A stretch of 64,000 bases of DNA from Cannabis sativa (taxonomy: Eukaryota; Streptophyta; Magnoliopsida; Rosales; Cannabaceae), in NCBI RefSeq assembly GCF_029168945.1, contig NC_083605.1:19109280-19173279 (forward strand), written 5' to 3'. Under the pieces are notes generated by a model. That model was not told the origin of the DNA. It did no database searches and saw only the letters and a list, made by a program, of their open reading frames with translations. Shown here one piece after another: positions 11,388-24,143 of the stretch; position 1 is the stretch's first letter; each line of letters begins with the position of its first letter. Made by a program: the position numbers and the translations under genes.

Positions 11388-11857
11388 GAGCTTATTTGGT
11401 ACGCCGTATAAGAGTCGTATTGTATTCAATAATAATAATTATTATGTTTGGATTAAACAATGTATTGTATTAATTATCACGACCAAAATTTTTAATACAA
11501 TGTAAGTTGTATTATATAATACATAATAAATGGTCCATATTAGCTTGTATTATAATATTAACAAAGGATTCGGGTTCAACTCTAATCTCCAACCTGAACC
11601 TGGATCCAAACTCAAACTCAAGACCTAGACCCAGACTCGGGATGGGACCTAGAATTGGGACAGGATTCGAACTTAGATCACGGACCCAGACTTGGCCCAA
11701 ATACAGACTCGACCTGGACTCAGAACTCGAAGATGAACTGGGATTGGCACTCAGACCCGACTTGTAATCGGTATTGGGGTCGAGTTTATTAAAAATGTAT
11801 TATAACTTTACATAATCTATTAATACATCAATATTAAATAGAATATTATATTAAATA
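11388..11857. repeat. MITE-like element R2, interrupted by the MULE
   Basis: Second copy of R1. It starts CTTATTTGGTACGCCGTAT and shares AATACAATGTA.GTTGTATTAT, the central Asp/Pro-type array (about 11575-11760) and the GTCGA.TTTATT segment. Its right end is separated: the MULE sits at 11858-28789, and TATTAAATAATACTTATATTAT from 28790 looks like the continuation. The MULE target duplication TATTAAATA lies inside it. Confidence 0.6.
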
Positions 11858-12152
11858 GGAAAATTTGCGGCAAAAGTCCCCAAATAGTTCACGTTGATGC
11901 AGATTAGTCCCCAAGCTCCAATAATAGCGGCAATAGTACCTAAGCTAGACTTTCGTGTTTGTCCGTTCATACCACATCCGTTAGTATGACTAACGGTACA
12001 CGTGTACGCATAGGATTTAATCGCTGTGTTTTTATTTATTTCTTTTCAAAATTGAAAAATAAAATGTTTTTCCAAATTAAAAATTTAAATAATTTAATTT
12101 TTTTTAACTAAATTACAAAATAAATTTAAAAACTGAGACTAAAAAACTAAAA
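11858..12152 (+). repeat. Left terminal inverted repeat of the MULE
   Basis: Starts GGAAAATTTGCGGCAAAAGT and matches the reverse complement of 28495-28789 over its whole length, about 95% by eye. It contains a perfect inverted repeat CCGTTAGT-ATG-ACTAACGG (11978-11996) followed at once by the palindrome GTACACGTGTAC (11996-12007), which has a CACGTG core. MULE TIRs usually hold both transposase-binding sites and gene promoters, and this one lies about 230 bp from the transposase start. Confidence 0.95.
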
Positions 12153-12381
12153 CGGTAAAAAAGTGAACATTCGAAAACCAAAAACTCCAACCCCAGAAAT
12201 CTATTGAACACCACAAATCGTTAATCCCCCTGAATCGTTAATCCCTAATCTCCAGTCTAATCGAAACCCAAAGATCCAACCCCAGAAATCGAGTCAATTG
12301 TTTATCATGTTGTTAAATCGTGACCTAAAACCAGTTGCTTCAAGTCGACTGAAGTGGAGGTCCCCAGAAATCGATAGGACG

Positions 12382-15300
12382 ATGGACGACGACGATGGAG
12401 GAGGTAAAATCTCATTTCTACCTTTATTTGATGTTTTAATTGTTTTTTGTTGTCATAGTGCTTTTTTGGTATCCTCACTGTTCATCTGGAATGAAAATGG
12501 TATTATTGTTAGATTGTGTTGGTGTGAATGATATTGTGTTAGGTGTACATATTTATTTGATGTGTTCAGATTCTTAGTGAATGGTAGTGGTAGTATTTAA
12601 GGCATTGCATTTTGGTAGATGGTACGTGGGTTGAATAAGTCAAGTTGCACTTGGTTTTAGTGTGGGGCTATTTTATGTGGGGTAAAGTGTTTTGACTGGC
12701 ATGTGGGAATATTTGCACATGGTGGTAAAGCATATGACAGACACTTTTATTGGAAAGCTTCTATTATTTTACTGTTAAATTTTGTTGTTTTGTTCTTTTC
12801 TTGTTGGCAGGTATGTACTTTAGTGTAAATATGCGCCATGGAGGTAAATGGTTCATTGACAATGGTTTGAGAAAGTATGAGGGTGGCAACATGCCTTTGA
12901 GTTTGACAAGTGTCACAGTGATATGTTTAATATGATGGAACTAGAAGGGATGATGATGCAAATTCAGTGGTGCCATGGTCCTCTGCATTTCTGGTTTAGG
13001 CCTAAAGATAAACTGTTGAATGATGGATTTGTGCTTAAGGGTGATAAGGATTTGCTGAGTATGTTTGATGACATGAGAAGGAAGAGGTATAGGAAAGTTG
13101 AGGTTTATGTGGATCTATCTGAGACTTTTGGAGGGGAATGTCTTGAATTGGCAGTTGTTGGTGGCCCTAGTCAGAAGACAACTACAGAACACTCTACAGT
13201 AGCTGGGCCTAAGTTGAAGAGATGCATAATAGAAGAACTCCCTGATGATGCAGATGTTGTTGTTGATGTTCGAGTAAGTGCCCAACCTGAAGACTATGTT
13301 ATGAGCAAGGCAGCACTTAGGAATCTTGAGGAGGAACTAGCAGATGATTTAGAAGTTAGTAGTGGTGATTCTGAGCAACATGGTGATGAGTTCTTCATGT
13401 ACATGCCAGATATTGAAGAAGACAGTGAAGAGAATAGTGTGGAGAATTTAGACAGTGACTCAAGTGGAGACAGTGACTCTAGTGTACAGATATTAGAGAA
13501 TGTAGAAGAAATTGAAGGTATATTTGGAGAAGTTGGATCCACTGCTGAGGATAACCCAACAGAGGCCCACACAGAAAAGGCCCAATCACCAACCAAAAGT
13601 TCAATTCAAGCCAGGAAAAGGCCAAGGCAAAGCCCAACCCATAGTCCCCCACAATCCCAAAAAAGGCCAAGGCAAACCCCAACCAACAGTCCACCCCAAA
13701 CCATAAAAAGGGCAAGGTAGACCCCAATTAAAAGTCCACCACAAACCAGAAAGAAACAAGCCCCAACAGTTTCTGAAACCCTACCCCAATCAGCCACCCA
13801 AACCAGAATACTACCAACTGAATCCCCAAGTGAAACACCATCCCAAACACCCATCCCAATAAGAAATACAACACCCCCAACCAGTGACCACTTTGCAACC
13901 CAATCAGGCACCAAAACACCAACCAAAAAACCCTCCCAAACACACATCCAAACCAGAAATAAAAGACCCAAAACCAGGTCCCAATTTGCAACCCAACCAG
14001 CCACCAAAACACCCACCAAAACACCTATCCAAACCACCAGTAGCACACCCAAAAGCAGTCACCCTATTGCTTCCCTATCACCCACCAAAACCCCCACCCA
14101 AACCAGGGAAACCCCACCCAAAACCAGATCCCAATTCACTTCCAGATCACCCACCAAAACACCTGCCAAAACCACACCCCAAACCAGATCAACCACACCC
14201 TAAACCAGGTCCAAAATTGCATCCCAAACACATCACCAAACCACCAGTAGCAGTGACCATCTAGCTTCCCAATCACCCACCAAAACACCCACTCAAACCA
14301 GAAAAACCACACCCCAACCCAGTCACCAATTCACTTCCCAATCACCCACCAAAACACCCACCCAAACCAGAAAAACTACACCCCAAACCAGATCTCAATT
14401 CACTTCCCAATCACCCACCCAAACCAGAAAAACTACACCCACCACCAGATCCCAAATCAGGCACCAATCACCCACCAAAACACCCACCAGAACCACACCC
14501 CAAAGCAGTTCAAGCACACCCTAAACCAGGTCTAGAACTGCATCCAAAACACCTCACCAAACCAGAAGAAGCACACCTAAAACCAGATCACAAGCTGCAT
14601 CCCAAACACCAATCCAAAACAGGAGAAGAAAACAACAAGAAACTGAAGATCCTAACTTTGAAGAAGAAGAATATGCTCAAGACACAGAAAATGCAGAGCA
14701 TGATGATGAAGATGGAGGATATGTAGACCCTAGCCAGTGGTGGGGTTCAGTGAATGAATTGTGTAGCAGTCAAGCTAACCATGAAGAGGAAGGTGGAGGA
14801 TATGTGGAGGAAGATGATTTGATAAGTTTGGTAAGTGATGATGAAGATGGAGCAGTACTTGGCAAGAGGCCCATTCAATTTGATCCACAATTTAGGCCTG
14901 AAGAAATTGTGTTCAAAGTGGGAATGGAATTCCCTACTGTTGAGCACCTAAGAGAGGCTTTGAAGGAGTATTTGATCCAGCAAGACAGAGAGTATAAGTA
15001 CATCCACAATGACAAGTTGAGAAATAGAGTGAATTGTAAAGGAGAAGGATGTAAGTGGTTAATGTATGCTCGACGTATGAGAGATGATACTTCTACATTT
15101 AGAATTAACAAGTATGAAGATGAACACAACTGTGGAATTATATGGGAGAACAGGCTGCTAGATTCTGATTGGATTGCAAAGGAATTCTTAGACAAGTTCA
15201 GATTGAATCTGAGCATGTCATTTGGTGATTTCAAGAAGGCAAATTCAGTTACTAAGTATTCCGAAGTCTCCTTTTGGACTTTTTACAGAGCTAAGAATAA

Positions 15301-15821
15301 AGCTATGGCTAAGGTACAAGGAACTGTGAGAGATCAGTATGCAATCCTTGATGATTATTGTACACAACTAGTGAGACTTAATCCTGGAAGTACAGCTTTG
15401 ATCAAATCCAATTTAGTGGATGACAAAAGGGTTTTTGAAAGGGTTTACATCTGCCTTGCAGCTCGTAAAGCTGGCTTCAAATTTTGCAGACCAATTATTG
15501 GGCTAGATGGGTGCTTCTTGAAAGGCAATTGCAGAGGTATGCTGCTTGTAGCAATTGGAATTGATGCAAACAACAGCATGTTTCCTATTGCTTTTGCTGT
15601 AACTGAAAAGGAAAACACTGACAGTTGGACATGGTTTGCTGAACTACTGAAAGAGGACTTACATATGGAGAACACTGCATAACTCACCTTCATTTCAGAT
15701 AGACAAAAGGGATTGGAAAGGGCTGTGGGGACAGTGTATGAAGGATCTGAGGTTTGATTTTGTGTTAGACATCTTTATGCCAACTTTAAGAAGGAGTCTC
15801 CAGGTTTATTGTTGAAGCAAC
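12382..15821 (+). pseudogene. MURA-type MULE transposase, 5' part (dead)
   Basis: Exon 1 (12382-12403, MDDDDGG) joins exon 2 at 12811 across a GT-AG intron of 407 bp, giving the PB1-like start MYFSVNMRHGGKWF. A frameshift near 12885-12896 moves the reading to the main frame. That frame then runs through an acidic region, a long Thr/Pro/Lys repeat domain, the MuDR N-terminal domain (FKVGMEFPTVEHLREALKEY) and the DDE core: IGLDGCFLKG has the first Asp at 15506 and SDRQKGL follows. The frame has nonsense codons at 13718 (TAG), 14201 (TAA), 14522 (TAA), 15680 (TAA) and 15755 (TGA, in place of an Arg before FCVRHLY). Copia B interrupts it after 15821. The enzyme would have cut and moved the element. 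Confidence 0.92.
13560..14635 (+). repeat. Thr/Pro-rich repeat region within the transposase
   Basis: Degenerate tandem repeats of roughly 60-75 bp built from CACCCACCAAAACACCC, CAAACCAGAAAAAC and CAATTCACTTCCCAATC. In the transposase frame they give units like SPTKTPTQTRKTTPQTRSQF. The strong base bias also opens long but meaningless frames on both strands. The domain lies between the acidic N-terminal region and the MuDR DNA-binding domain. It is probably a disordered basic linker. Confidence 0.8.
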
Positions 15822-17735
15822 TGTTGGGAATTATTTTACCAGGATCTTAGATCTACTCACAAGTATGTTTATTAACATCCTAAATATGAACTTTCTAAAA
15901 CGATAAAATAAACACATATAAAGTTAAGAAAACCTTACATTGATGCAGCGGAATAAATGTCTCCTTCCACTCAGATCTCTAACCCTTGATTCCTTTCTGT
16001 AGCAGAGTATAATCAAGATCTGAGCCCGAATCTCCTTCTTCTTCAAGCTTTGATCCTTCACAGTCTTCCAATCTATGATTGAGTTACTGCTTGCTGTGTG
16101 TGGGCACTTACTCTTTCACTAGGGTCACGAAAAAGATGAAGGAAAAGAGGGAGAGAGGTTTCGGCCAAGGTAGAGAGTGAGGGAAGGCTCAGTTTTTCTG
16201 AAGAGAGAAATTTCTGTCAGAAAGGCTAATGAAAACTTGTGATTTGACTGAGCCATCACTTTCTATTTATAGGCAACTTACTAGGTTTAAGTTTAGAATT
16301 ATTTGGCATTAAAATAATAAAATAATAATTTGAAAAAGCCTTATAAGTGGCCGGCCATAGGTGTTGTAATGGGCCCCACTTAATTTTGCAATTTTATCAA
16401 ATTTTATCTCTATTTTCTCAAAAATGCCAATTTTCCAATTCTAACCTTTTAAATGCCAAAACTAATTATTTAATAATTAAAATACATTATTAAATAATAT
16501 TGTCATTTAATTTAATTATTAATTAGACATATAAAGTCCATTAATAAATAAATAAACCCGTAAAACTCTTTTCCTTACAATTTCACCCCTCGCTTAGTGA
16601 AAATTCATAAAATCGTACATAGTCTAACTTTAGAATTATAATTGATCAATCACGAATCAATTAATGAGTCTTATAAGCAGAATGTTCTCAACTAGAATGG
16701 GGACCATGGATCTATATGCTGAGCTTCCAATAAGTGAACCAAATTTACCAAGTAAATTCCTACTTATTAATTCTTCGTTGAATCCACTCTTAGAACTTAG
16801 ACTTGCACTCGTCGGTACTTATATAGAGCATATTGTATGTTTCACGATACCAATATACTATCTCATTTAACCATTGTTATAATCTTATTGTGATTTAAAG
16901 ATCCTCTATATAGATGATTTACATCGAGATGGGATTTCTTTACCGTTCTCACCCCTCAATGTATTTTGCCCCTTAAAACACTTAGCTACCTGTAAATGGT
17001 GTTTAATGATCTAATAATTAGTCAGTTAAACAAGAGCTCATCCATTTACTTCTATTTGCTAAGCTCGAAGGGAATCATCACTTAACTTCTATACACCAGT
17101 AGAAGCTATAGATTCCATATTTATGTTCAGCACTCCCACTCAATCATACTTTCATGTTCCCAAAATATACGTATCACCCTGACCCAAAAGTAGGCTTAAC
17201 TAATAAATCAAAGAACATGAATAGCACTCCTGAGTTGAGCCCAAGCATATCAGGATTTAGATTCTTTTAATCTTAAGATCAACTACTGATATTGACTTGG
17301 AAAGATATGTATAACGGTAAGTTTGTAATATCTTAACTTAGTTGCAATATCGGTCCAGTCCAATGTATACTCCATACATTCGAAACTAGTATACTTTGCT
17401 AATGTCCTGGAAAGAACATAACACTTACTCCAAGTGTAAGTACACATCATCGCTGATTATCACATTAGTGTAAATCCAATAACACTGATGAAACAGGGAC
17501 CAAAACTTTTGATTCATATGATCACAATCACATTCCACTGTGTTGACGATACTGTAATTGTGAATAAACATATGATCTGGATTTAACTGATTTTGTGTGT
17601 ATGAATGTAATAAACATATTAAACATATTAAACCATTAGCATGTAAAATTCATGCAAACATCAATCACTTCAAATTTCTTATATTGATAACTAATCGCAT
17701 TGTAAAGAGTTTTATTTAGGGCATAAAACCTAACA
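15822..17735 (-). repeat. 3' LTR of copia copy B
   Basis: 1914 bp, TGTTGGG to CCTAACA. The minus-strand TATAAATA box is at 16264-16271. It differs from the 5' LTR mainly by short indels near 16585, 16610, 16812 and 17098. The PPT abuts it at 17736-17746. Confidence 0.95.
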
Positions 17736-19519
17736 AACTCCCACTTGCACTAATATAAAACAAACTGCGCAAATAGGTTAATCTGATGTCTTGATCTTCA
17801 GATCAAGTGTAGTATATTTGAATCCACCCAAACTTCTGGAAACTAGTTCATAAATACTCTTATGAAACATCCTTTACTATATGCTTTACTCATCAAGGGA
17901 TACTGAAATCTTTACTGTTTTAAAAGTACATCTGAATTAACAGAGGACATATCTCTCATATTTTAAAATATGTAATTGAGATAATACAGTGTAGACTTTT
18001 CTTTAGTGATATAACTTTCTGGTATTTTCGAATAGACCAAGTTATAGTTCTTCTCTGGTAGAGCTTGAATTATTATACAATAATTCCTCCACCCCCAAAG
18101 TAAGCACCATCTTAAGAATTTCGAAATTAGATGGTGTGATACAAAGACAACTGATACACAGTTCCTTAATATCTGACATATAGATCACTTTCATAAATCC
18201 TTCTTGAATATCTTCTAATGTTCCCTATTTGATTACATCTCAGATAGCTCCCACTCAATAGCAGATGTCTGGTTAAATAATACTTTTAACCTCTGATTGT
18301 TTAGAGAGTTACCTAGTTGTGACTTTTGTATTAGTCTGAAACTTTAAGTCAAGACTAAGTCATCAACTTAGCAGACTAGTATTTGAAGTGAAAAATACAT
18401 GCCAGAGATTAAAGTAATCAAAATTAAGATACCATAAAATTTTATGAGGATTAAGAATTCTTGGTTCAAGTCATTCGAATGGACTGAACTAGAGTTCTTT
18501 ATCTTATTCTCATAATTCTGATAAGCTATATCTATCCATGTGAATGGTTAGATTTGCTTTTCGCAGTGTTCTTAAGTACCTATCACAATTATCAACCTAA
18601 TGAAGATGGGTATAGAACTTTAAAATTCTCCCACTCAATTAAGGTAGTGTGAAACTTTAACAAAGAACTTTCAAAGGTATCAAACTCTTACTTACAACAG
18701 TAAAAAAAACGAAATGGAACATACAATCAAGATCAAGAATTTATATTGACAATAGCTGACTCATTATATTACTTCTATGTTTAAACAAGATATGTGTTTC
18801 ATAGGGAATTGTGGAATAGACTCCACCCCTAAGTATATAGAGATTATGATCCACCCCTAAAGGTTGTAAAGATCATGATTCTCTAAGTGTGATAGAGTTA
18901 ATGTGGAGTTGAATACTATCCAGAGTTCATTAGATATAAAAGATCGTTGAACTGCATAGTTTTCTTAACTTTTCTCCACCCCTATCAGATCATAAGATCC
19001 TTTTATTAAACAAATTCTTAATAATTGTATGAGAATTAACAATTATGATAAACATAGAAATAATTTCTAATGTTTATATAATATAACTCTATGAAGAGTT
19101 GTAAATATTATAGAATTTGCATCAATAATAAAAACACTTACACATACAAACATACAAATATAATGTGGTAATAATTGATGAAGATAAATTAAATGAAGCT
19201 CAATCTCATAAATTGCAATAGGGAATTTCGAAAAAATAAACTTTATTAATAATAAAAAAAATATTGCAACAATATGAGAGAAACAGGGATAAATATCCCT
19301 AACTAAAATTTGAAATCCAAATTGTCTTTAAACTAAAACAATTAATTCAAAAAATAAATTGAAGAGCTTCATCTTCATCTGACGATTTCACCCTTGGTCC
19401 AAGCTTTGCCGATCCAACTCAATTGAGTTCAAGTAGCTTGGCCTATAAGAAGAAGAAAACAAATAAACAAAGTTAGTCCAGAATTATAAATCCAATTGGA
19501 TAATAATTCACTAAAACTC
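17736..19519 (-). pseudogene. Decayed pol remnant of copia copy B
   Basis: This occupies the place of pol but is about 1.4 kb shorter than in copy A and has no long ORF. Recognisable pieces line up with copy A: CCACCCCCAAAGTAAGCACCAT (near 18093) matches RNase H coding at about 1963, TAGCAGATGTCTGG (near 18260) matches 2175, and CTCCACCCCTATCAG (near 18976) matches the integrase catalytic segment at about 3856. Because the LTRs are nearly identical, this decay must predate the insertion. Confidence 0.75.
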
Positions 19520-20373
19520 TTAAAGTTTATGAAAGGAAATACCTTGTTTCTTTGCAAGAAGTTTAGGACATTGGGGTTTCCAATGGCCTTTTTCATTGCA
19601 GTGGAAACACTTTCCTTTAAGTGTAGCATCACCAGAAGGAGCAGTCTTTTTCATGACTTTTGTTCGCTTCTTGGTGTTCTTCCACTTCTTCTTCGATTTG
19701 GGCTTTGAAGCCAGGCGACATTTGCTTCAGGTTTCATCATCCCATTACCATTACCAGGATGAGGTTTACTCCCTTTCTTCTTGGGTCCTCCAATCAAATT
19801 TTCATAAGTTTGAAGGTCATTGACTAATTCATGAAAGTCAATTTCCTTCTTATTCATGACATAATTTGATGTGTATGGTAGAAATGCTGGAGTCAGGCTG
19901 TTCAAGATAAGACTTACTTGAGTAGCACTGTCCATTTCAGCACCATGATCCTGGGCTTCTTGGAAATAACTGGACATGAGGAGAACATGATCACGCACGT
20001 TTTGATGAGGTTCCATCCGTGCGTTAATGTACTTCTTAGTCGCGTCAAAGCGTGACTGAAGTGATGCCTTACCGAATAGCTCATTTAACTTCGTCATAAC
20101 TTCAGCCTTCTCGCTTTAGAAAACCGAGTTTTCGAGGGTGTCAACCATGCTAGAAAGCATAAAGTATAGAGCTTTGTCATTTGCCTTCTGCCAACGCTCA
20201 TACTTTTCTTTCACAGCTTTGGATGCATTATCCCCAGGCACTTCAGGTGACGGCTCAGTTAAAACAAACAAGGCACTTTCTCCTATGAGAGCAATATTAA
20301 TGTTCTCATTCCATTTATTAAAGTTAGATCCATTCAGCTTATTTTCAGTCAACAGTGATAACATGGGATTCAT
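19520..20373 (-). pseudogene. gag: Near-intact gag of copia copy B
   Basis: Reads from Met 20373 (MNPMLSLLTENKLNGSNF) through the copia gag (UBN2-like) core to a CX2CX4HX4C zinc knuckle CFHCNEKGHWKPQC (near 19585) and ends at TAA 19520. Two defects are seen: an in-frame TAA at 20116-20118 (ENSVF-stop-SEKAEV), and a frameshift near 19715 that separates the ANVA segment from SKPKSKKKWKNTKK. The gag type differs clearly from that of copy A although LTR and leader are homologous. Gag packages the element RNA, so retention of gag beside a ruined pol fits a non-autonomous element that recently relied on foreign enzymes. Confidence 0.87.
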
Positions 20374-23300
20374 TTTGACAAACAGGATACTACAAAATAA
20401 TAGAAATCAACAAATAGAAATTAATAATGGTTTAACACACAAAATCAATTCAGAAATTATAAGCACATAGCAAGTAGGAATGATATGAGAAAATACTTAA
20501 AAATTCAATCCTAAATAATTTCCAAGGTTTTCAACAAACTGATATCAGTGTCCCGTTTAGGCGAGAGTCAAAGCTACCATCCATTGAATAGAGTTGTCAG
20601 CTCATCTAAAATGTTAAACATTCTAGCAACCTTTTATTCGATCAAGATCAGAATCCAGCGTTGTCCCGTTTAGGCGAGAGTCAAGGCTATTCTATCTCAT
20701 GAGCTTCTACCATTGTTTCGCAATTTGCAAGTCAAATATGGTCGCCACCATTAGGGTGATCTATACCATATAAAACACTTACAAACCACTTATCATGCGA
20801 GATTAAACGGTGCGAAATTGCTAATGAACGTTCCTCCATTAGGGAGGATTACTCACTAAAACAAACGCGGTGTAAAACCCACAATGGAGATCGAATATCT
20901 TAATAATAATAAAGCTCATTGTTTAAAATGTATTTTCTTATTATTCTAATAAATAAATCTCATTAAATTCTATTTAAGAATTAAAATTCAAAAATAAGAA
21001 TTTAATATAATATTTATAAAATTATACTAGATGGTGATTGAAATAAAATTAATTATTTCCATCTTAGTAATAATCTTAAATATAAATATTAAGGAAATTA
21101 ATTTAAGATGAATTAAATAAATAATTAGCAACTTAAAAATTTCCTTTGAGAATATATTTATTGGGTTTCGAAAAATTAAAGTATATAAAAATACAATTTT
21201 CGAAAATTAATAAAAATAGAAAAGAAATTCTTCAAGCAAAAATATCACCTATCTAGATATTCTTTTGACTAGTTAATTCAATTTCTAATAATATATATAT
21301 ATTTTAAATTCACTTATTTTAAATTAATCTATTAAATGAAAAAATCATTGACTTGAGTTGGTCCAAGAATTAATTAAAATAATTAATTAATTTACAACTC
21401 AATCTATTTTTCAAAAAAAAATCGAAAATATTGCATAATTAAAATGCAATTTCGAAATTGATTAATAAAATAAAGAAAAATATATATATTTTGAAAATTA
21501 TTTAAATTTAAGTTGAAAAATTAAATTTCAACCTAAAAATAATTTTCGATTTAATTAAGTGTCATGAAAAATCAATAAATATTTAAGTATCATGATGAAA
21601 ATCAACTTAGATATTTTGATTTTTCAACTTAATTAATTGTATTAAATTCAAGAAATAAATAATTAAGTGTAGAGAAGCCTTAATTATTAATTTCTATTTA
21701 ATACTAGGAAAAATATACTTAATAAAATTGTACCAAAATTAATTATTTAAATAATTAATTTCACAAAAGTATAATATTTTCCTATATAAGTATTAGAAAT
21801 AATAAGTAGTCTAGAAATTACTATCTAGAAAATATCTTATTTGACTAAGTATCTTTTCAAAATTTGAAAAATATCTAATTTAAGTTATATAGAAAAAATC
21901 TAAAACTTAAATAATTTCAAATCTAGATTTAATTAAATATCACAAATTAAGTTGTAACCACTTAATTTGAAGATATCTTTTAAAGTTAATATTTGAAAAG
22001 ATATTAACAAAAAAAAATATTTAAGATATTCCATTTCAAGTTAATATTTGAAAAGATATTAACTTAAAAAAAATATCTTAAGAATCTTTAATAACTAATG
22101 CCTAAGATTCCTCAACTTGATTTAAAATTTAAATCAAATATTCAAATTTAAGTTTGTTAAGAAAAATCAGTTGATACAACTAATTTATAACTTAAATAGG
22201 AATATTTAATTAAATAAGCTCCAGAAAGAATCTTAGTTAGTTAAAATTCTATATTTAATTAAATACAAGAAAAATACAAATAGTTTGTCTAGAAATAATA
22301 TCTAAACTAAAAGTGTTTTTCTTAAAATTAACTTTAAAATATTAAATTGAAAAAAAAAATTTCATATATTTTAAAAGTTAATTATGTTGCTAATTCAATT
22401 TTATTAGGTCAAACTAATATAATTAACCTAGTACAGTTATTCAAATCAGGCAAATGGGCCTTCACAATTGGGGTAGTTCATGTGAGGGGGTGCTGGGTTC
22501 AGTATGTCGTACCCACTTCTATGGCACCCAACTCTCACACAAGGCCCAAAAGAGAGGAATTTAACCTTAAAATGAATAACTGTTATTAATTGAATAGGTC
22601 CAATAACTAAATGGACCTAAATAAAATCTATCATGGTGTGACATTTTATTTAGCAACAACCTATATGCATCTATATAATAAAATAAACATATAGGCTCAC
22701 ACAGGCACACTTTGGATGGATCCTATCATGTTGCTAGGTCATACACAGATGAAAGAAGATTGTAAAATTTACCTGTTACAAATTATTTACTTGACCAAGG
22801 GAGCCATCAGATCATTAGATCTGGCAAAAAGTAACCATGGCTATTTGCAATCAAGTAATAATAGGTTTTTAAAACTTACATACAAGCTAAAAACACATAC
22901 TTCTGCAACAAGGTTAGCTGGATAGTTGGAAGTAGGATTTATTTAATTTTAAATAAATAATTTCGAAAAATAAATAATTAAATAAAATATTTTAATTAAT
23001 TTCGAAAAAATAAAAAAAATTAATTAATTTCGAAAAAATAAAATAAAAAAAATAAAAGAAATATTTAAAATTTCGAAATTATTTTAAAAAAAATTTAAAA
23101 TTAAACCTACTATTTGAAAAATTAGGTTTCAACCAACCTAAATATCATTTCAAAATTTGCTAACTACTTTTAAAAATTAAATGTTATTTTAAAAATAAAA
23201 ATTAAATAAAAATGGAAAAGATAAATAAAATATCTTTTCAGATTTTTAAATTTAATTTAAATAAATAAAATAACAAAATTTAAAAATTAGCAAAATATCT

Positions 23301-24124
23301 TATATCTATTTAAAATTACATGATTATAAATATCTTATTTTAAATTTAAATAAGGTCAAAATATCTAAAAAGATTTAAAAAATCTTAATAGATAAGATAT
23401 TTTTAAAATATCTTAAAAGATAAGATATTTTTAAATATCTTAAAAGATATTATAAATATCTTTAAAAGATATTATAAATATCTTAAAAGATATGATATTT
23501 TTAAATATCTTAAAAGATATTATAAATATCTTAAAAGATATTTTAAATATCTTAAAAAAAATCTGACCTTAAATTTAAAAAAAAATATAATCAAATTTAA
23601 AAATAAGATAAATTTTTAAGCAAAAAGATAAATACTAGTTCTATTCAAATTTAAATTACACTAATATCTTGAATTAAATTTAAAAAAAATTAAATTAATT
23701 CAAAATGATAATTAGAATTGAATTAGGAATAGTAATAGTATATATATAAAACCATACAAAAAATTGGAAGTTAATTCCATGAAAAAGTATGAAAAATTGA
23801 AGAAAATTGAAAAAATTCGAAACTGTACGGACAGTTCTCTGATCGCAGAAACTATCAAGACAAATTTCCGATTTTGTCAAATCTTCAAAAAATCATAACT
23901 AATTCAAATAAAATCCAAATTGAGTTCTGTAAAAGGCTAACTTGCTTAATTTTTTCCATACTATCCAATAAAAATAATTCCAGAACCGAAATAACAATTA
24001 TTTTTCACGAAAATTTCACAATCATCAATCAATCATCAAATAACACTCAATACAACATGATACCATCCAAAGAACATACAAACAATCGTTTTAAAGTCCA
24101 AATTACATGTAAGTAAATCAATTA
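20374..24124 (-). other. AT-rich 5' leader of copia copy B
   Basis: About 3.75 kb of A/T-rich non-coding sequence. The paired motif GTCCCGTTTAGGCGAGAGTC is present unchanged at 20550-20569 and 20663-20682 (113 bp apart, as in copy A), and the AAATCAGGCAAATGG block is at about 22434-22566. A stack of ATATCTTAAAAGATAT-type repeats occupies 23370-23560. The GC-rich patch of copies A and C is replaced near 23820-23880 by an unrelated short sequence. Confidence 0.75.
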
Positions 24125-24143
24125 CCATGGCTCTGAGGCCAGT
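24125..24143 (-). other. Primer-binding site, copia copy B
   Basis: Minus strand ACTGGCCTCAGAGCCATGG sits against the 5' LTR. TGG..TCAGAGCCA agrees with the initiator tRNA-Met site apart from CC in place of TA. Confidence 0.75.

Noticed and set aside
10934..11767. Asp/Pro-rich ORFs in R1 and R2
   Set aside because: They translate a degenerate 6-mer array and are not conserved as proteins between the two copies.
13606..14264. Long open frames on both strands in the CCAACC-rich stretch
   Set aside because: They arise from repeat base bias; the frame shared with 12923-13720 and 14750-15682 is the transposase frame, and it explains the sequence.
16664..16870. ORF in the copy B LTR, repeated at 25002
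   Set aside because: It recurs only because the LTR is repeated; it is broken in other LTR copies and lacks features of a protein.
20550..20682. Paired repeats considered as a CRISPR-like or tRNA-like structure
   Set aside because: Only two copies per element, in a plant retroelement leader, with no cloverleaf.
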